Positions 5,976 to 13,503 of a stretch of 17,054 nucleotides of DNA are shown here, one piece after another (within the stretch, counting starts at the first letter, position 1; each line of letters opens with the position of its first letter). The notes beneath the pieces were generated by a model. That model worked only from the letters and a program-made list of their open reading frames with translations. It was not told the origin of the DNA and did no database searches. The stretch comes from Alysiella sp. (lineage in GTDB: Bacteria; Pseudomonadota; Gammaproteobacteria; Burkholderiales; Neisseriaceae): assembly GCF_030525755.1 (NCBI RefSeq), contig NZ_JAUNEC010000039.1, positions 1-17,054 of the forward strand, read 5' to 3'. The translations under genes were made by a program, and so were the position numbers.

Positions 5976-6885
5976 AATCGGTTTCGGTATTGATGGCAAA
6001 TTGAGGTACAGCTGAAATCCGCCAATGCTTGACCGCCCAATCCAATAAATCACGCGGTTTATCCACTTCGGGCGCAGGTGGTAGATTCAAATAGCGCATC
6101 ACTTGGCGCAACAATTGCTCGCAATAACTTAAATCCAAAGCAGGCGCAAGCGTTTGTTTGGACCATTTTTGTCCCTGTGCATTGGTTAAAAGTGGCAAAT
6201 GGGCATAGTGTGGCATAGGCACATTCAGGCAGCGTTGTAGATGAATTTGACGTGGTGTAGAAACCAATAAGTCCTGACCGCGTACAATATGAGTGATACC
6301 CTGCTCTGCATCGTCCACCACCACCGCCAACTGATAAGCCCAAAATCCATCGGCACGCAATAACACAAAGTCGCCAATATCACGCGCCAAATTTTGTGTG
6401 TAATGCCCTACAATCGCATCATCAAAACCGATTTGTGCATCAGGTACACGCATACGCCACGCAACATTTTTTATACTTTCAGGCAGCCTGAAAAGCAAAT
6501 CTTGCTTCGCACACGCACCATTGTAAACAAAACCATCTAAACCCATTCGTGCTGCCGCATGCCATGTTTTGCGTGAACAACGACAAGGATACACCCAAGC
6601 GCGTTCTATTAAATCCCTTAATGCCTCTTGATATACATCATGACGGCGACTTTGGTAAACCACTTCACCGTCCCATTCAAAACCAAACGCCGTTAAAGTC
6701 CGCAAAATATGCTCTGCCGCACCTACCATTTCACGTGGTGGGTCAAGGTCTTCCATACGCAATAACCAAAGTCCCCCATTGGCACGCGCATCGGCATAAG
6801 AAGCCAAAGCAGTTAAAAGCGAACCAATGTGCAGCAATCCTGTGGGACTAGGGGCAAAGCGCCCAATATAATGCTGGCTTGTCAT
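5962..6885 (-). CDS. gluQ: Glutamyl-Q tRNA(Asp) synthetase
   Basis: A 307-residue truncated GluRS paralogue that attaches glutamate to the queuosine base of tRNA(Asp) in the cytoplasm. It has the class I catalytic core but no anticodon-binding domain. GRFAPSPTGLLHIGS (8-22) holds the HIGH-type motif (HIGS). Cys101, Cys103, Tyr121 and Cys125 (CRC and YNGAC) match the family zinc site. KWSKQ (240-244) is the KMSKS counterpart. The short insert LLFRLPESIKN near 131-140 is encoded by a DUS (6478-6492), and the C-terminal FQAA plus stop by another. It is the first gene of the operon towards nudF. The family is often linked to dksA, which is not seen here. Confidence 0.94.
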   Translation of the reverse strand: MTSQHYIGRFAPSPTGLLHIGSLLTALASYADARANGGLWLLRMEDLDPPREMVGAAEHILRTLTAFGFEWDGEVVYQSRRHDVYQEALRDLIERAWVYPCRCSRKTWHAAARMGLDGFVYNGACAKQDLLFRLPESIKNVAWRMRVPDAQIGFDDAIVGHYTQNLARDIGDFVLLRADGFWAYQLAVVVDDAEQGITHIVRGQDLLVSTPRQIHLQRCLNVPMPHYAHLPLLTNAQGQKWSKQTLAPALDLSYCEQLLRQVMRYLNLPPAPEVDKPRDLLDWAVKHWRISAVPQFAINTETDFQAA

Positions 6886-6909
6886 AATATTTCATCATCA
6901 CATCAACAG

Positions 6910-7104
6910 TATGGTTATAGAAATGAAAAAGCAATACAAGGGACAACAAGAGCCGAGTACGCTGTACACAAGGGTGTTGGCAACACCATAGTGCTTTTTA
7001 GAACCTGTGTTCGTAAGATTGATGGCTTGATTTTATTGACCATGCTTGCGAATACAAGGCAGTATTCAAGATTATGAACACAGCTTCTGAATTCTACTAC
7101 CATA
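6910..7104 (-). mobile_element. MITE-like element, TATRGT family, interrupted by a second element
   Basis: On the minus strand the element starts TATGGTAGTAGAATTC (7104 down), is interrupted by the 89-bp insert at 7000-7088, and resumes AAAAAGCACTATGGTGTTGC. It ends with the inverted repeat of TATGGTTATAGAAATG at 6910. Without the insert it is 106 bp and aligns along its length with the 98-bp element at 13293-13390 (GTTGCCAACACCCTTGTGTAC in one, GTTTCCAACGCCCTTATGTAC in the other). It fills the 270-bp gap between uup and gluQ and has no coding capacity. Confidence 0.65.
7000..7088. mobile_element. MITE-like element, AGAA-CTGT family, short copy (89 bp), nested
   Basis: The left end AGAACCTGTGTTCGTAA and the reverse of the right end AGAAGCTGTGTTCATAA match at 15 of 17 bases. 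The ends and the internal words GTAAGATTGAT and AATACAAGGC match the long copy at 91-287. It sits within the terminal inverted repeat of the element at 6910-7104. Exact boundaries could shift by a few bases, because any target duplication (for example GAA) is ambiguous. Confidence 0.6.
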
Positions 7105-7114
7105 CCTTTATGGT

Positions 7115-7126
7115 TTCAGGCAGCCT
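7115..7126 (-). repeat. DNA uptake sequence downstream of uup
   Basis: Full AGGCTGCCTGAA on the minus strand, 30 bp after the uup stop. It has no partner close enough for a hairpin. Confidence 0.85.
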
Positions 7127-7155
7127 AAATACCTACCATTCAGCATGACTCAATC

Positions 7156-9066
7156 TCACACCACCCCATTTTGTTTCTGTTCCAACACTTCCCAACGTTC
7201 CAATTTTTCCAATAAAATCAATTCAATTTCTTCGGCACGACTTTGCAGGCTGCCTGCTTTTTCGTAATCTTTAAACACATCGGGATTGGACAACTGTTCG
7301 GCTAACTCCGCTTGCTCCGCCTCCAAAGCCGCAATTTCATCGGGCAGCGCGTCCAATTCGCGTTGCTCTTTGTACGACAATTTGACCGTGCGATTGGCTT
7401 TCGGTTTTTCCTTAATTTCTTGATTTTCAGTTTGATTTTTGGGCAACACGGCTGCCTGAATTTTGTCTTCGCGCTGTTTGGCGTCCACATAATCCTGATA
7501 GCCGCCCACATATTCTTTCAGGCTGCCTGAACCGTCAAACACAATGCTTTGCGTAATCACATTGTCCAAAAATTCGCGGTCGTGCGACACCAAAAACACC
7601 GTGCCAGCGTAATCGCGCAACAATTCTTCCAATAATTCTTGCGTGTCAATGTCCAAATCATTGGTTGGCTCGTCCAGCACCAAAATATTGGCAGGGCGCG
7701 TGAACAATTTTGCCAGCAACAAACGATTGCGCTCGCCACCCGACAACGATGAAACAGGCGATTGCGCCCGCGCTGGGTGGAACAAAAAATCCTCCAAATA
7801 ACTCATGACGTGTTTTTTCTTGCCGCCCACTTCCACAAAATCGTTGCCCTGCCCCAAGGTGTAAAACACCGTGTCGTTTTCGTTCAACGCGCTGCGGAAT
7901 TGGTCAAAATACGCCACTTCCTGCTTGCTGCCCAAGCGGATTTTGCCGAAAGTCGGCTGCAATTCGCCCAAAATCAGCTTTAAAAACGTGGTTTTGCCCA
8001 CGCCATTTGCACCGATTAAGCCGATTTTGTCGCCACGCTGAATCACGGTCGTGAAACGTTCCATGATTTTTTTGTTGGGATAATGGAAACTCGCGTCTTC
8101 CAATTCGGCAATGATTTTGCCGCTTTTTTCGCCTGCGTCCAGTTTGAAATTGACTTGTCCCACGCGCTCACGCCGCGCGGCACGTTGTTTGCGCAATTCT
8201 TCCAAACGGCGAACACGCCCTTCATTGCGGGTGCGCCGCGCTTCAATGCCTTTGCGTATCCACACTTCTTCTTGGGCGTGGAATTTGTCAAACAGGCGAT
8301 TGTGTTCGGCTTCCACCGCCAATTCTTGCGCTTTTTTTTCCGAATATTGGCGGAAACTGCCTTCATACGAACGCAAAATGCCCCTGTCCAATTCCACAAT
8401 GCGCTTGGCGATGTTGTCCAAAAAACGGCGGTCGTGGGTAATCACCACCATGCTGCCTGAAAAGCCTTGCAACAGGTTTTCCAGCCAAATAATCGCGTTA
8501 ATGTCCAAATGGTTGGTCGGTTCGTCCAGCAGCAAAATATCGGGTTTTTGTACCCACGCTTGTGCCAATGCCACGCGCTTTTTTTGTCCGCCCGACAAAT
8601 TGCCGATTAACTCATTTTCAGGCAGCCCAAGTTCGCCGATTGTTTGCTTGATTGCCGCGTCAAATTGCCAACCGTTTTGCGCCTCAATTTGGTTTTGCAA
8701 ATCGTTGAGTTGGCTGATTAAATTTTCATCGTGATTTTGCTCCAAAGCCAAACTCACGCGATGATATTCGCGCAACACATCGCGCAATTCGCCCAATCCC
8801 GCCGACACCACATCAAACACAGTATCTTGATTTTCAAAGAAACTTTCTTGCGGCACATACACGATTTTCAACCCATTTTGCACAATGATTTGCCCATCGT
8901 CCAATTTTTGCACGCCTGCCAAAATTTTCAGCAGCGATGATTTGCCCGCGCCATTGCGCCCAATCAAGCCGACTTTTTCGCCCTGATTGAGTTGAAACGA
9001 GGTTTTGTCCAAAAGCGGAACGTGTCCGACCGCGAAACTGGCGTTTTCGAGTGCGAGTATGGTCAT
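7156..9066 (-). CDS. uup: ABC-F family ATPase Uup
   Basis: A 636-residue cytosolic protein with two ABC ATPase domains and no membrane segments. Uup proteins act on ribosomes and DNA; E. coli uup loss raises precise excision of transposons. The first domain has GRNGAGKS (36-43), LSGGQKKRVALAQ and LLLDEPTNHLD; the second has GANGVGKT, LSGGERNRLLLAKL and LVLDEPTNDLD. The linker between them is rich in Arg. The C-terminus (KLSYKEQRELDALPDEIAAL, then a long charged helix) is the coiled-coil DNA-binding domain that separates Uup from EttA and YheS. The start MTILALENASF at 9066 fits the family; a longer in-frame reading to 9171 is hydrophobic and non-homologous. Base composition is higher in GC than in neighbouring genes (rows sampled at about 52%). 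It diverges from lemA. Confidence 0.94.
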   Translation of the reverse strand: MTILALENASFAVGHVPLLDKTSFQLNQGEKVGLIGRNGAGKSSLLKILAGVQKLDDGQIIVQNGLKIVYVPQESFFENQDTVFDVVSAGLGELRDVLREYHRVSLALEQNHDENLISQLNDLQNQIEAQNGWQFDAAIKQTIGELGLPENELIGNLSGGQKKRVALAQAWVQKPDILLLDEPTNHLDINAIIWLENLLQGFSGSMVVITHDRRFLDNIAKRIVELDRGILRSYEGSFRQYSEKKAQELAVEAEHNRLFDKFHAQEEVWIRKGIEARRTRNEGRVRRLEELRKQRAARRERVGQVNFKLDAGEKSGKIIAELEDASFHYPNKKIMERFTTVIQRGDKIGLIGANGVGKTTFLKLILGELQPTFGKIRLGSKQEVAYFDQFRSALNENDTVFYTLGQGNDFVEVGGKKKHVMSYLEDFLFHPARAQSPVSSLSGGERNRLLLAKLFTRPANILVLDEPTNDLDIDTQELLEELLRDYAGTVFLVSHDREFLDNVITQSIVFDGSGSLKEYVGGYQDYVDAKQREDKIQAAVLPKNQTENQEIKEKPKANRTVKLSYKEQRELDALPDEIAALEAEQAELAEQLSNPDVFKDYEKAGSLQSRAEEIELILLEKLERWEVLEQKQNGVV

Positions 9067-9127
9067 GGTGTGGGCTTTCTGTGTTATATTTATGGTGTGT
9101 GATTTTAACACTTTCAGGGAGAAAAAA
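9067..9127. promoter_or_regulatory. Shared uup/lemA divergent intergenic region
   Basis: Only 61 bp separate the two start codons, so both promoters must overlap here or extend into the coding regions. AT-rich stretches (TTATATTTATG) are present, but I cannot assign -35/-10 pairs with confidence. The lemA ribosome binding site AGGGAGA is at 9116-9122. Confidence 0.4.
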
Positions 9128-9706
9128 ATGACAATTGCTGTGGTTTTATTGATTTTGTTGGGGACAGGCATTTTGATTTACAACCGCTTGGTTTTGGGGC
9201 GTAATGCGTGTCAAAATGCGTTCGCTCAAATTGGTGTGCAACTGAAAAGACGCCATGATTTGATTCCCAATTTGGTGGAAACCGCTCGCGCTTATTTGCA
9301 ACACGAAAGCACAACTTTGGAAAAAGTAACCCAAGCACGCAATCATGCTGCAAGCTGCCTGAAACAGGCTTTGCCCGAAAATGCAACAGGTATTGCTGCA
9401 TTGGCAGAAGCGGAAAATGCGCTTACGCAAGCGGTACGCAGTTTAATGATACAAGTGGAAGCCTATCCAGAATTGCAAGCAGCAGAAAATATGCGCCAAC
9501 TTTCCGAAGAAATCACCAGTACCGAAAATCGTGTGGCATTTGCACGCCAAGCCTACAATGACGCGGTGATGTCTTACAATACTTTGCGACAAATGTTTCC
9601 ACATAATTTGATTGCTGCTTGGTTTGGTCATACGCAAGATGCGGTATTATTGACTATCCCTGATTCAGCTGCGATGGCACAAAATCCGCCCAAAATATCA
9701 TTTTGA
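9128..9706 (+). CDS. lemA: LemA family protein
   Basis: A 192-residue protein with an N-terminal membrane segment (MTIAVVLLILLGTGILIYNR) followed by a long helical domain. The hallmark KRRHDLIPNLVET and the later STENRVAFARQAYNDAVMSYN identify the LemA family. Its function is poorly defined; members are thought to be anchored with the helical part outside the cytoplasmic face, and are often paired with TPM-domain genes, absent here. The start is set by AGGGAGA five bases before the ATG; an upstream in-frame extension to 9005 overlaps uup and lacks homology. A DUS core at 9354-9363 lies in the coding region. It is convergent with the phosphopantetheinyl transferase gene across a DUS hairpin. 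Confidence 0.93.
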   Translation: MTIAVVLLILLGTGILIYNRLVLGRNACQNAFAQIGVQLKRRHDLIPNLVETARAYLQHESTTLEKVTQARNHAASCLKQALPENATGIAALAEAENALTQAVRSLMIQVEAYPELQAAENMRQLSEEITSTENRVAFARQAYNDAVMSYNTLRQMFPHNLIAAWFGHTQDAVLLTIPDSAAMAQNPPKISF

Positions 9707-9714
9707 CAACACAA

Positions 9715-9752
9715 CAGGCTGCCTGAAAACACCATGTTTTTCAGGCAGCCTG
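9715..9752. terminator. Inverted DUS pair between lemA and the PPTase gene
   Basis: CAGGCTGCCTGAAAA (9715-9729) and TTTTCAGGCAGCCTG (9738-9752) form a perfect 15-bp stem with an 8-base loop, built from two full DUS. It lies 9 bp after the lemA stop and contains the stop codon (9741-9743) of the opposing gene. There is no strong trailing U-tract on the plus strand. Confidence 0.75.
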
Positions 9753-10355
9753 AAAAAAGTAAAGTTCATGCAAATTGCTTGTTTCGCCCCATATTTTGAC
9801 CTGCCACGACACATTATTGCCTTGCCACACGCATGCCAAAACCGCATCTTCTCCCCATAATCCGCTGACACCTGCCCAATTTGTTTGCCCCTGAATGTGT
9901 AAACCCATATGCTTATCTTGATGAAAACAATAACCCACTTGTGGCATATCCGCAGGAAAAGATAAATTGGCAGCTTTAATCAGAGCTTCTTTGATGCACC
10001 ACAAACGATAGAATGCAACTGCCTGCCAAGCATGATGTGCCAAAAAATCACGTTCTGATGGGCTACAAATCCATTGCGATAAGGACACAAAATCACGCTG
10101 TTTCACGGTTTCAATGTCCACACCACACACCATTTTTGTGTTACTGGACAATATTGCTGCCCTTCCCCTGCTGTGCGACAAAGACAAAATGGGTTCAGGG
10201 CTTTTCTGTTTCAAAAAACGACTCACGCGCCAATCCATATTTTGCGCCAATTTAGGCGATTGAGCCAAACGAATGCTGTCGTTTGCATCTAAACATTCAT
10301 GGCGATAATCCATAGAGGTACTGTTATCCGCCAACAAACAATTAAGTATTTTCAC
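9741..10355 (-). CDS. 4'-phosphopantetheinyl transferase, Sfp/AcpT type
   Basis: A 204-residue protein that transfers the phosphopantetheine arm of CoA to a Ser on carrier proteins. GVDIE (78-82) and WCIKEALIKA (119-128) are the two family signatures: the Asp and Glu bind magnesium and the Lys-Glu sits in the active site. LSLSH (58-62) is the upstream P-site region. The start is taken as GTG at 10355, two bases after the yqaA stop, consistent with coupled translation; ATG at 10313 is an alternative that loses 14 residues, and longer readings run into yqaA. The product ends FQAA with TGA, all inside a DUS, so the last residues may be dispensable. The carrier target is unknown; there is no NRPS or PKS gene nearby, so fatty acid or general ACP is likely. 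Confidence 0.86.
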   Translation of the reverse strand: MKILNCLLADNSTSMDYRHECLDANDSIRLAQSPKLAQNMDWRVSRFLKQKSPEPILSLSHSRGRAAILSSNTKMVCGVDIETVKQRDFVSLSQWICSPSERDFLAHHAWQAVAFYRLWCIKEALIKAANLSFPADMPQVGYCFHQDKHMGLHIQGQTNWAGVSGLWGEDAVLACVWQGNNVSWQVKIWGETSNLHELYFFQAA

Positions 10356-10357
10356 AG

Positions 10358-10786
10358 TTAAGCTGCCTGAAACCACATTACACCACACAATAAAGCCCCG
10401 TAACGGGCGAATTTCCCCAATGCAATGAATAAAGCACATTGCCAAATGGGTAAACGCAAAAAGCCAGCAGCCAATGGCAAGGCATCGCCCACAATCGGTA
10501 ACCACGCCAAGAATAATGTTGTTGCACCGTATTTTTGTAAACGTTGTAAAGTAGCAACTGGAATTTTTTTTATGCTTTTTTCAGGCAGCATTTTGCCCAT
10601 TGCATAAGAAACCATGCTGCCCAAGCTGTTTGCCATGCTTGTTGTCAGCCAAGCCATGATTTGCCATTCGGGATAATGGGCAACAAACGCGGTAAAAGCC
10701 ACATCAGATGTGCCAGGTAAAAAAGTGGCAGATGTGAATGCAGAAAACAGCAAAGTCGCCCACAACATGATGACTTCATGGTTCAT
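10358..10786 (-). CDS. yqaA: YqaA family membrane protein (DedA/VTT-like)
   Basis: A 142-residue integral membrane protein with about four hydrophobic stretches. The motif AFTSATFLPGTSDVAFTAFVA near the N-terminus and WLPIVGDALPLAAGFLRLP in the middle (G-D-LPLAAG) are typical of YqaA, a branch of the VTT/DedA superfamily whose larger members are proton-dependent lipid or ion transporters; YqaA itself is not characterised. The start ATG at 10786 overlaps the ccoI stop in the arrangement ATGA, strong evidence for this start over an upstream ATG at 10810. The C-terminus is again FQAA, from a DUS core (10362-10371), here followed by TAA. It is in the middle of a three-gene coupled operon. Confidence 0.87.
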   Translation of the reverse strand: MNHEVIMLWATLLFSAFTSATFLPGTSDVAFTAFVAHYPEWQIMAWLTTSMANSLGSMVSYAMGKMLPEKSIKKIPVATLQRLQKYGATTLFLAWLPIVGDALPLAAGFLRLPIWQCALFIALGKFARYGALLCGVMWFQAA

Positions 10787-13230
10787 TTTCGTAAACGCAA
10801 GGCATTCCAAACCACAATCAATGAGCTACTGCTCATACCAAGTGCTGCAATCCATGGTGTAACGTAACCGAATATCGCCAAAGGAATCACAATCACATTG
10901 TAAGCCGTTGCCCACCCTAAATTCTGACGAATGATTTGATGAGTGCGCTTGGCTTGATGACACATCACAGGCAAAGCATGCAAATCCTCATTGAGCAAGA
11001 CCACATCGGCACCATCGCGTGCCACATCAGCACTGCCCGCTACTGCTACCGACACATCTGCCGCCGCCAAAACAGGCGCATCATTAATGCCATCGCCCAA
11101 CATCAAAACACGTTTACCATTGCGCTGCAAATTTTGCACATAATCCAATTTGTCTTCAGGTGTGGCAGTGGCACGATAATGTTTGATGCCCAATTCATGG
11201 GCTAATTGTGATACCGCAGCTTGATTGTCGCCACTTAAAATATGCAATTGAATGTGTTGTTGCGACAGTTTTTGCAATACGGCTGCCACATCTGGTTTAA
11301 CCGTATCCCGTAACAGAAAGGCTGCCTGAAAACCGTGTTGATTACCCAGAGCAATCACGCTTCCTTGTTGTGCCAATTGTGTGATGGTTTCAGGCAGACT
11401 ACCTGAAAGTTGCGCCACAAAATCGGGTTTACCAATGCGCCAAGTGTGCTTTTCATCACCCCAAATGATTTCTGCCGATACGCCTTGTCCAACGGTATTT
11501 TGATGCTGATTCAAAACGACAGATTGTGCAGAATATGGTACAGGCAATGCCAAAATGGCATGCGCAATCGGATGTTCTGAATGTTGCTCCAAAGCCTGTG
11601 CCACAGCAATGATGTCCTCGTCTTTCAGGCTGCCTGAAAGATTGAGCTGTTGCACCACCGTTAATTTACCCTGCGTGAGCGTGCCTGTTTTATCAAACAC
11701 CGCATCGGTAATTTGCGCCAAACCTTCCAAAGCATGACCACGCGCCACCAAAATCCCTTGATTTGCCAAACGTCCTGTGCTGGCAGCCAATGCGGCTGGT
11801 GTTGCCAAAGACAAAGCACAAGGACAAGTGATGACCAATAAAGAAACGGTAATCCACAAGGCTTGTTCGGCATCGGCATACCACCACCAAACCAAAAAAG
11901 TAGGAACAGACATCACAATCAACGATAAGGTAAAACCCGAAGCGTATTTTTCTGCTAATTCTGCCAAACGCGGTTTTTGCGATAAAGCACGGTCAAGCAA
12001 TTTCACAATGTGCGCCAAACGCGTTTGTTTGCCGACTTGTTGCGCCTGAATGATGAGTGGACTGGTCAGATTGAGTGTACCTGCGGTTACAATGCTGCCT
12101 GAAAACTTGGCAACAGGCACACTTTCGCCTGTGAGCATGGCTTCATTGGTTTCACTTTCACCACGCAATACCACACCATCAACAGGCACAATTTCTCCTG
12201 CACGCACCAACAAAATATCGCCTACCCGAACCGAAACCACCGCTGCTTCTTCGCTGTTTTCATTGGGAAAATCAGGCAATTTATGGCAAAAAGCAGGCAC
12301 CAACTTAACCAAACGTTCTGCGGCACTGCCTGCTTTGCGCCGCGCCGAATGCTCCATAAATCGCCCTGTTAAAAGAAAAAACACAAACATGGCAATGCTT
12401 TCAAAATACATGCCCTGCTCTGCATTGCTCAATAACGCGGACACACCCGCAATAAATGTGAGTGTCAAGGCAATGGCAACGGGGCTATCCATGCCCGTGC
12501 GCTTATTGCGAAAATCACGCCAAGCGCCTGCAAAAAACGGCTGTGCCGAATAAAACATGGCAGGTAAAACCATCAAAAATGCGCCCCAATGCAAAATGGA
12601 CAAATGTTGTGGTTCAATGTCATCATACCAATAAGTAGGCAGCGCAAACATCATGGTCTGCATACTCGCCAAAGCCGCTACAGCCAAACGAATCAGCATT
12701 TTTTTGCGTTCGCGTTGTGCGGTCTCTTCCACTTTATGTACATCATAAGGCGAAGCCGCATAACCTGTTTTTTGGATTAAACCCAGAATATCAGACAATT
12801 GTATGCGACTGTCGTTCCAACGTACCCGTGCACGTTCGGTGCTGTAATTAAGTTCCACTTTAAGCACACCCATTTGCCGCATCAGTTGCTGTTCAATCAA
12901 CCAAACACAAGCAGCGCAAGTGATACCCTCCAACATCAACATGGCTTCTTTCTCATTTTCAGGCAGCGTCTCCACAAATTCAGCTTGAACTTCGGGCAAA
13001 TCATATAATTTCAGTTGCGCCAAAATTTCATCGGGTGGTAACGAGGCTTTACCTGCATTGGCAGTTCGGTTTTTGTAATAGTTGCCCAAACCTGCATCAA
13101 TAATCCCTTGCGCGACCGCTTGACAGCCAGCACAACAGGCAGGACGATTTTGTTCTTCATAAACAATGGGTAAATCCAATTGCTCTGGAACAGGCAAACC
13201 ACAATGGAAACAGTTTTCTTTGTGAGACAT
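10783..13230 (-). CDS. ccoI: Copper-transporting P1B-type ATPase, CcoI/FixI family
   Basis: An 815-residue inner-membrane pump that exports Cu(I) for assembly of cbb3 cytochrome oxidase. The N-terminus has a Cys cluster typical of the CcoI/FixI branch (CFHC 7-10, CCAGC 32-36), then a heavy-metal domain with GITCAAC (Cys105, Cys108). Membrane helices start near 180. TGES (367-370) is the actuator motif, TCPCALS (Cys469-Pro-Cys471) the transmembrane metal site, DKTGT (Asp513) the phosphorylated Asp, SEHP (552-554) the nucleotide-site HP, and GDGINDAP the hinge. DUS-encoded peptides (TLPEN, KFSGS, NLSGSL) are spread through the loops. No strong ribosome binding site precedes the ATG. The stop overlaps yqaA. 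A bulk copper-efflux CopA is less likely because of the N-terminal Cys cluster. Confidence 0.92.
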   Translation of the reverse strand: MSHKENCFHCGLPVPEQLDLPIVYEEQNRPACCAGCQAVAQGIIDAGLGNYYKNRTANAGKASLPPDEILAQLKLYDLPEVQAEFVETLPENEKEAMLMLEGITCAACVWLIEQQLMRQMGVLKVELNYSTERARVRWNDSRIQLSDILGLIQKTGYAASPYDVHKVEETAQRERKKMLIRLAVAALASMQTMMFALPTYWYDDIEPQHLSILHWGAFLMVLPAMFYSAQPFFAGAWRDFRNKRTGMDSPVAIALTLTFIAGVSALLSNAEQGMYFESIAMFVFFLLTGRFMEHSARRKAGSAAERLVKLVPAFCHKLPDFPNENSEEAAVVSVRVGDILLVRAGEIVPVDGVVLRGESETNEAMLTGESVPVAKFSGSIVTAGTLNLTSPLIIQAQQVGKQTRLAHIVKLLDRALSQKPRLAELAEKYASGFTLSLIVMSVPTFLVWWWYADAEQALWITVSLLVITCPCALSLATPAALAASTGRLANQGILVARGHALEGLAQITDAVFDKTGTLTQGKLTVVQQLNLSGSLKDEDIIAVAQALEQHSEHPIAHAILALPVPYSAQSVVLNQHQNTVGQGVSAEIIWGDEKHTWRIGKPDFVAQLSGSLPETITQLAQQGSVIALGNQHGFQAAFLLRDTVKPDVAAVLQKLSQQHIQLHILSGDNQAAVSQLAHELGIKHYRATATPEDKLDYVQNLQRNGKRVLMLGDGINDAPVLAAADVSVAVAGSADVARDGADVVLLNEDLHALPVMCHQAKRTHQIIRQNLGWATAYNVIVIPLAIFGYVTPWIAALGMSSSSLIVVWNALRLRK

Positions 13231-13292
13231 AATCTAAAAAATCAGGCGTGAGAAAGAAACATGATGATACCAAATGCACAACAAGTCAGGAT

Positions 13293-13390
13293 TATGGTCG
13301 CAGAAGTGAAAAAGCATTACAGCGTTTCCAACGCCCTTATGTACTGTGTGTACACGGCAGACGTTGTGCTTTTTCACTTCTACGACCATA
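13293..13390 (+). mobile_element. MITE-like element, TATRGT family, intact copy (98 bp)
   Basis: The ends are nearly perfect inverted repeats: TATGGTCGCAGAAGTG then AAAAAGCA on the left, and TATGGTCGTAGAAGTG then AAAAAGCA on the right read in reverse, 23 of 24 matching. The centre GTTTCCAACGCCCTTATGTA is shared with the copies at 6910-7104 and, in part, 3937-4043. The ends begin and end in TA. It lies in the 273-bp dnaX-ccoI gap and could fold into a long hairpin if transcribed. It has no coding capacity. Confidence 0.7.
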
Positions 13391-13409
13391 TCTATTTGCG
13401 CGACACATG

Positions 13410-13449
13410 AAAATTGGCGTGTGAGATAACTGGCTCACACGCCAATTTT
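13410..13449. terminator. Hairpin terminator after dnaX
   Basis: AAAATTGGCGTGTGAG (13410-13425) and its exact complement (13434-13449) form a 16-bp stem with an 8-base loop. On the minus strand TTTTC follows. It separates dnaX from ccoI. The U-tract belongs to the stem, so the structure may work in both directions. Confidence 0.75.
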
Positions 13450-13491
13450 ATCAAAACATCACAGAAAATCAGTGGGCATTTGAGCATTAAA

Positions 13492-13501
13492 GCTGCCTGA
13501 A
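13492..13501 (+). repeat. DUS core just after the dnaX stop
   Basis: GCTGCCTGAA on the plus strand, two bases beyond the dnaX stop at 13504. With the last dnaX codons it can form a short hairpin (GCCTGA / TCAGGC) on the minus strand. Confidence 0.8.
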
Positions 13502-13503
13502 AA

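Noticed and set aside
9005..9127. Upstream extension of lemA
   Set aside because: It is antisense to uup; a strong ribosome binding site precedes the ATG at 9128.
9067..9171. Upstream extension of uup by 35 residues
   Set aside because: It overlaps the lemA start, is non-homologous and hydrophobic, and the family start MTILALENASF lies at 9066.
10356..10505. Upstream extension of the phosphopantetheinyl transferase
   Set aside because: It lies within yqaA in another frame; the GTG at 10355 directly after the yqaA stop fits coupled translation.
11389..11408. Additional DUS pair in ccoI
   Set aside because: TTCAGGCAGACTACCTGAA has two departures from the consensus; it is treated as a decayed copy.
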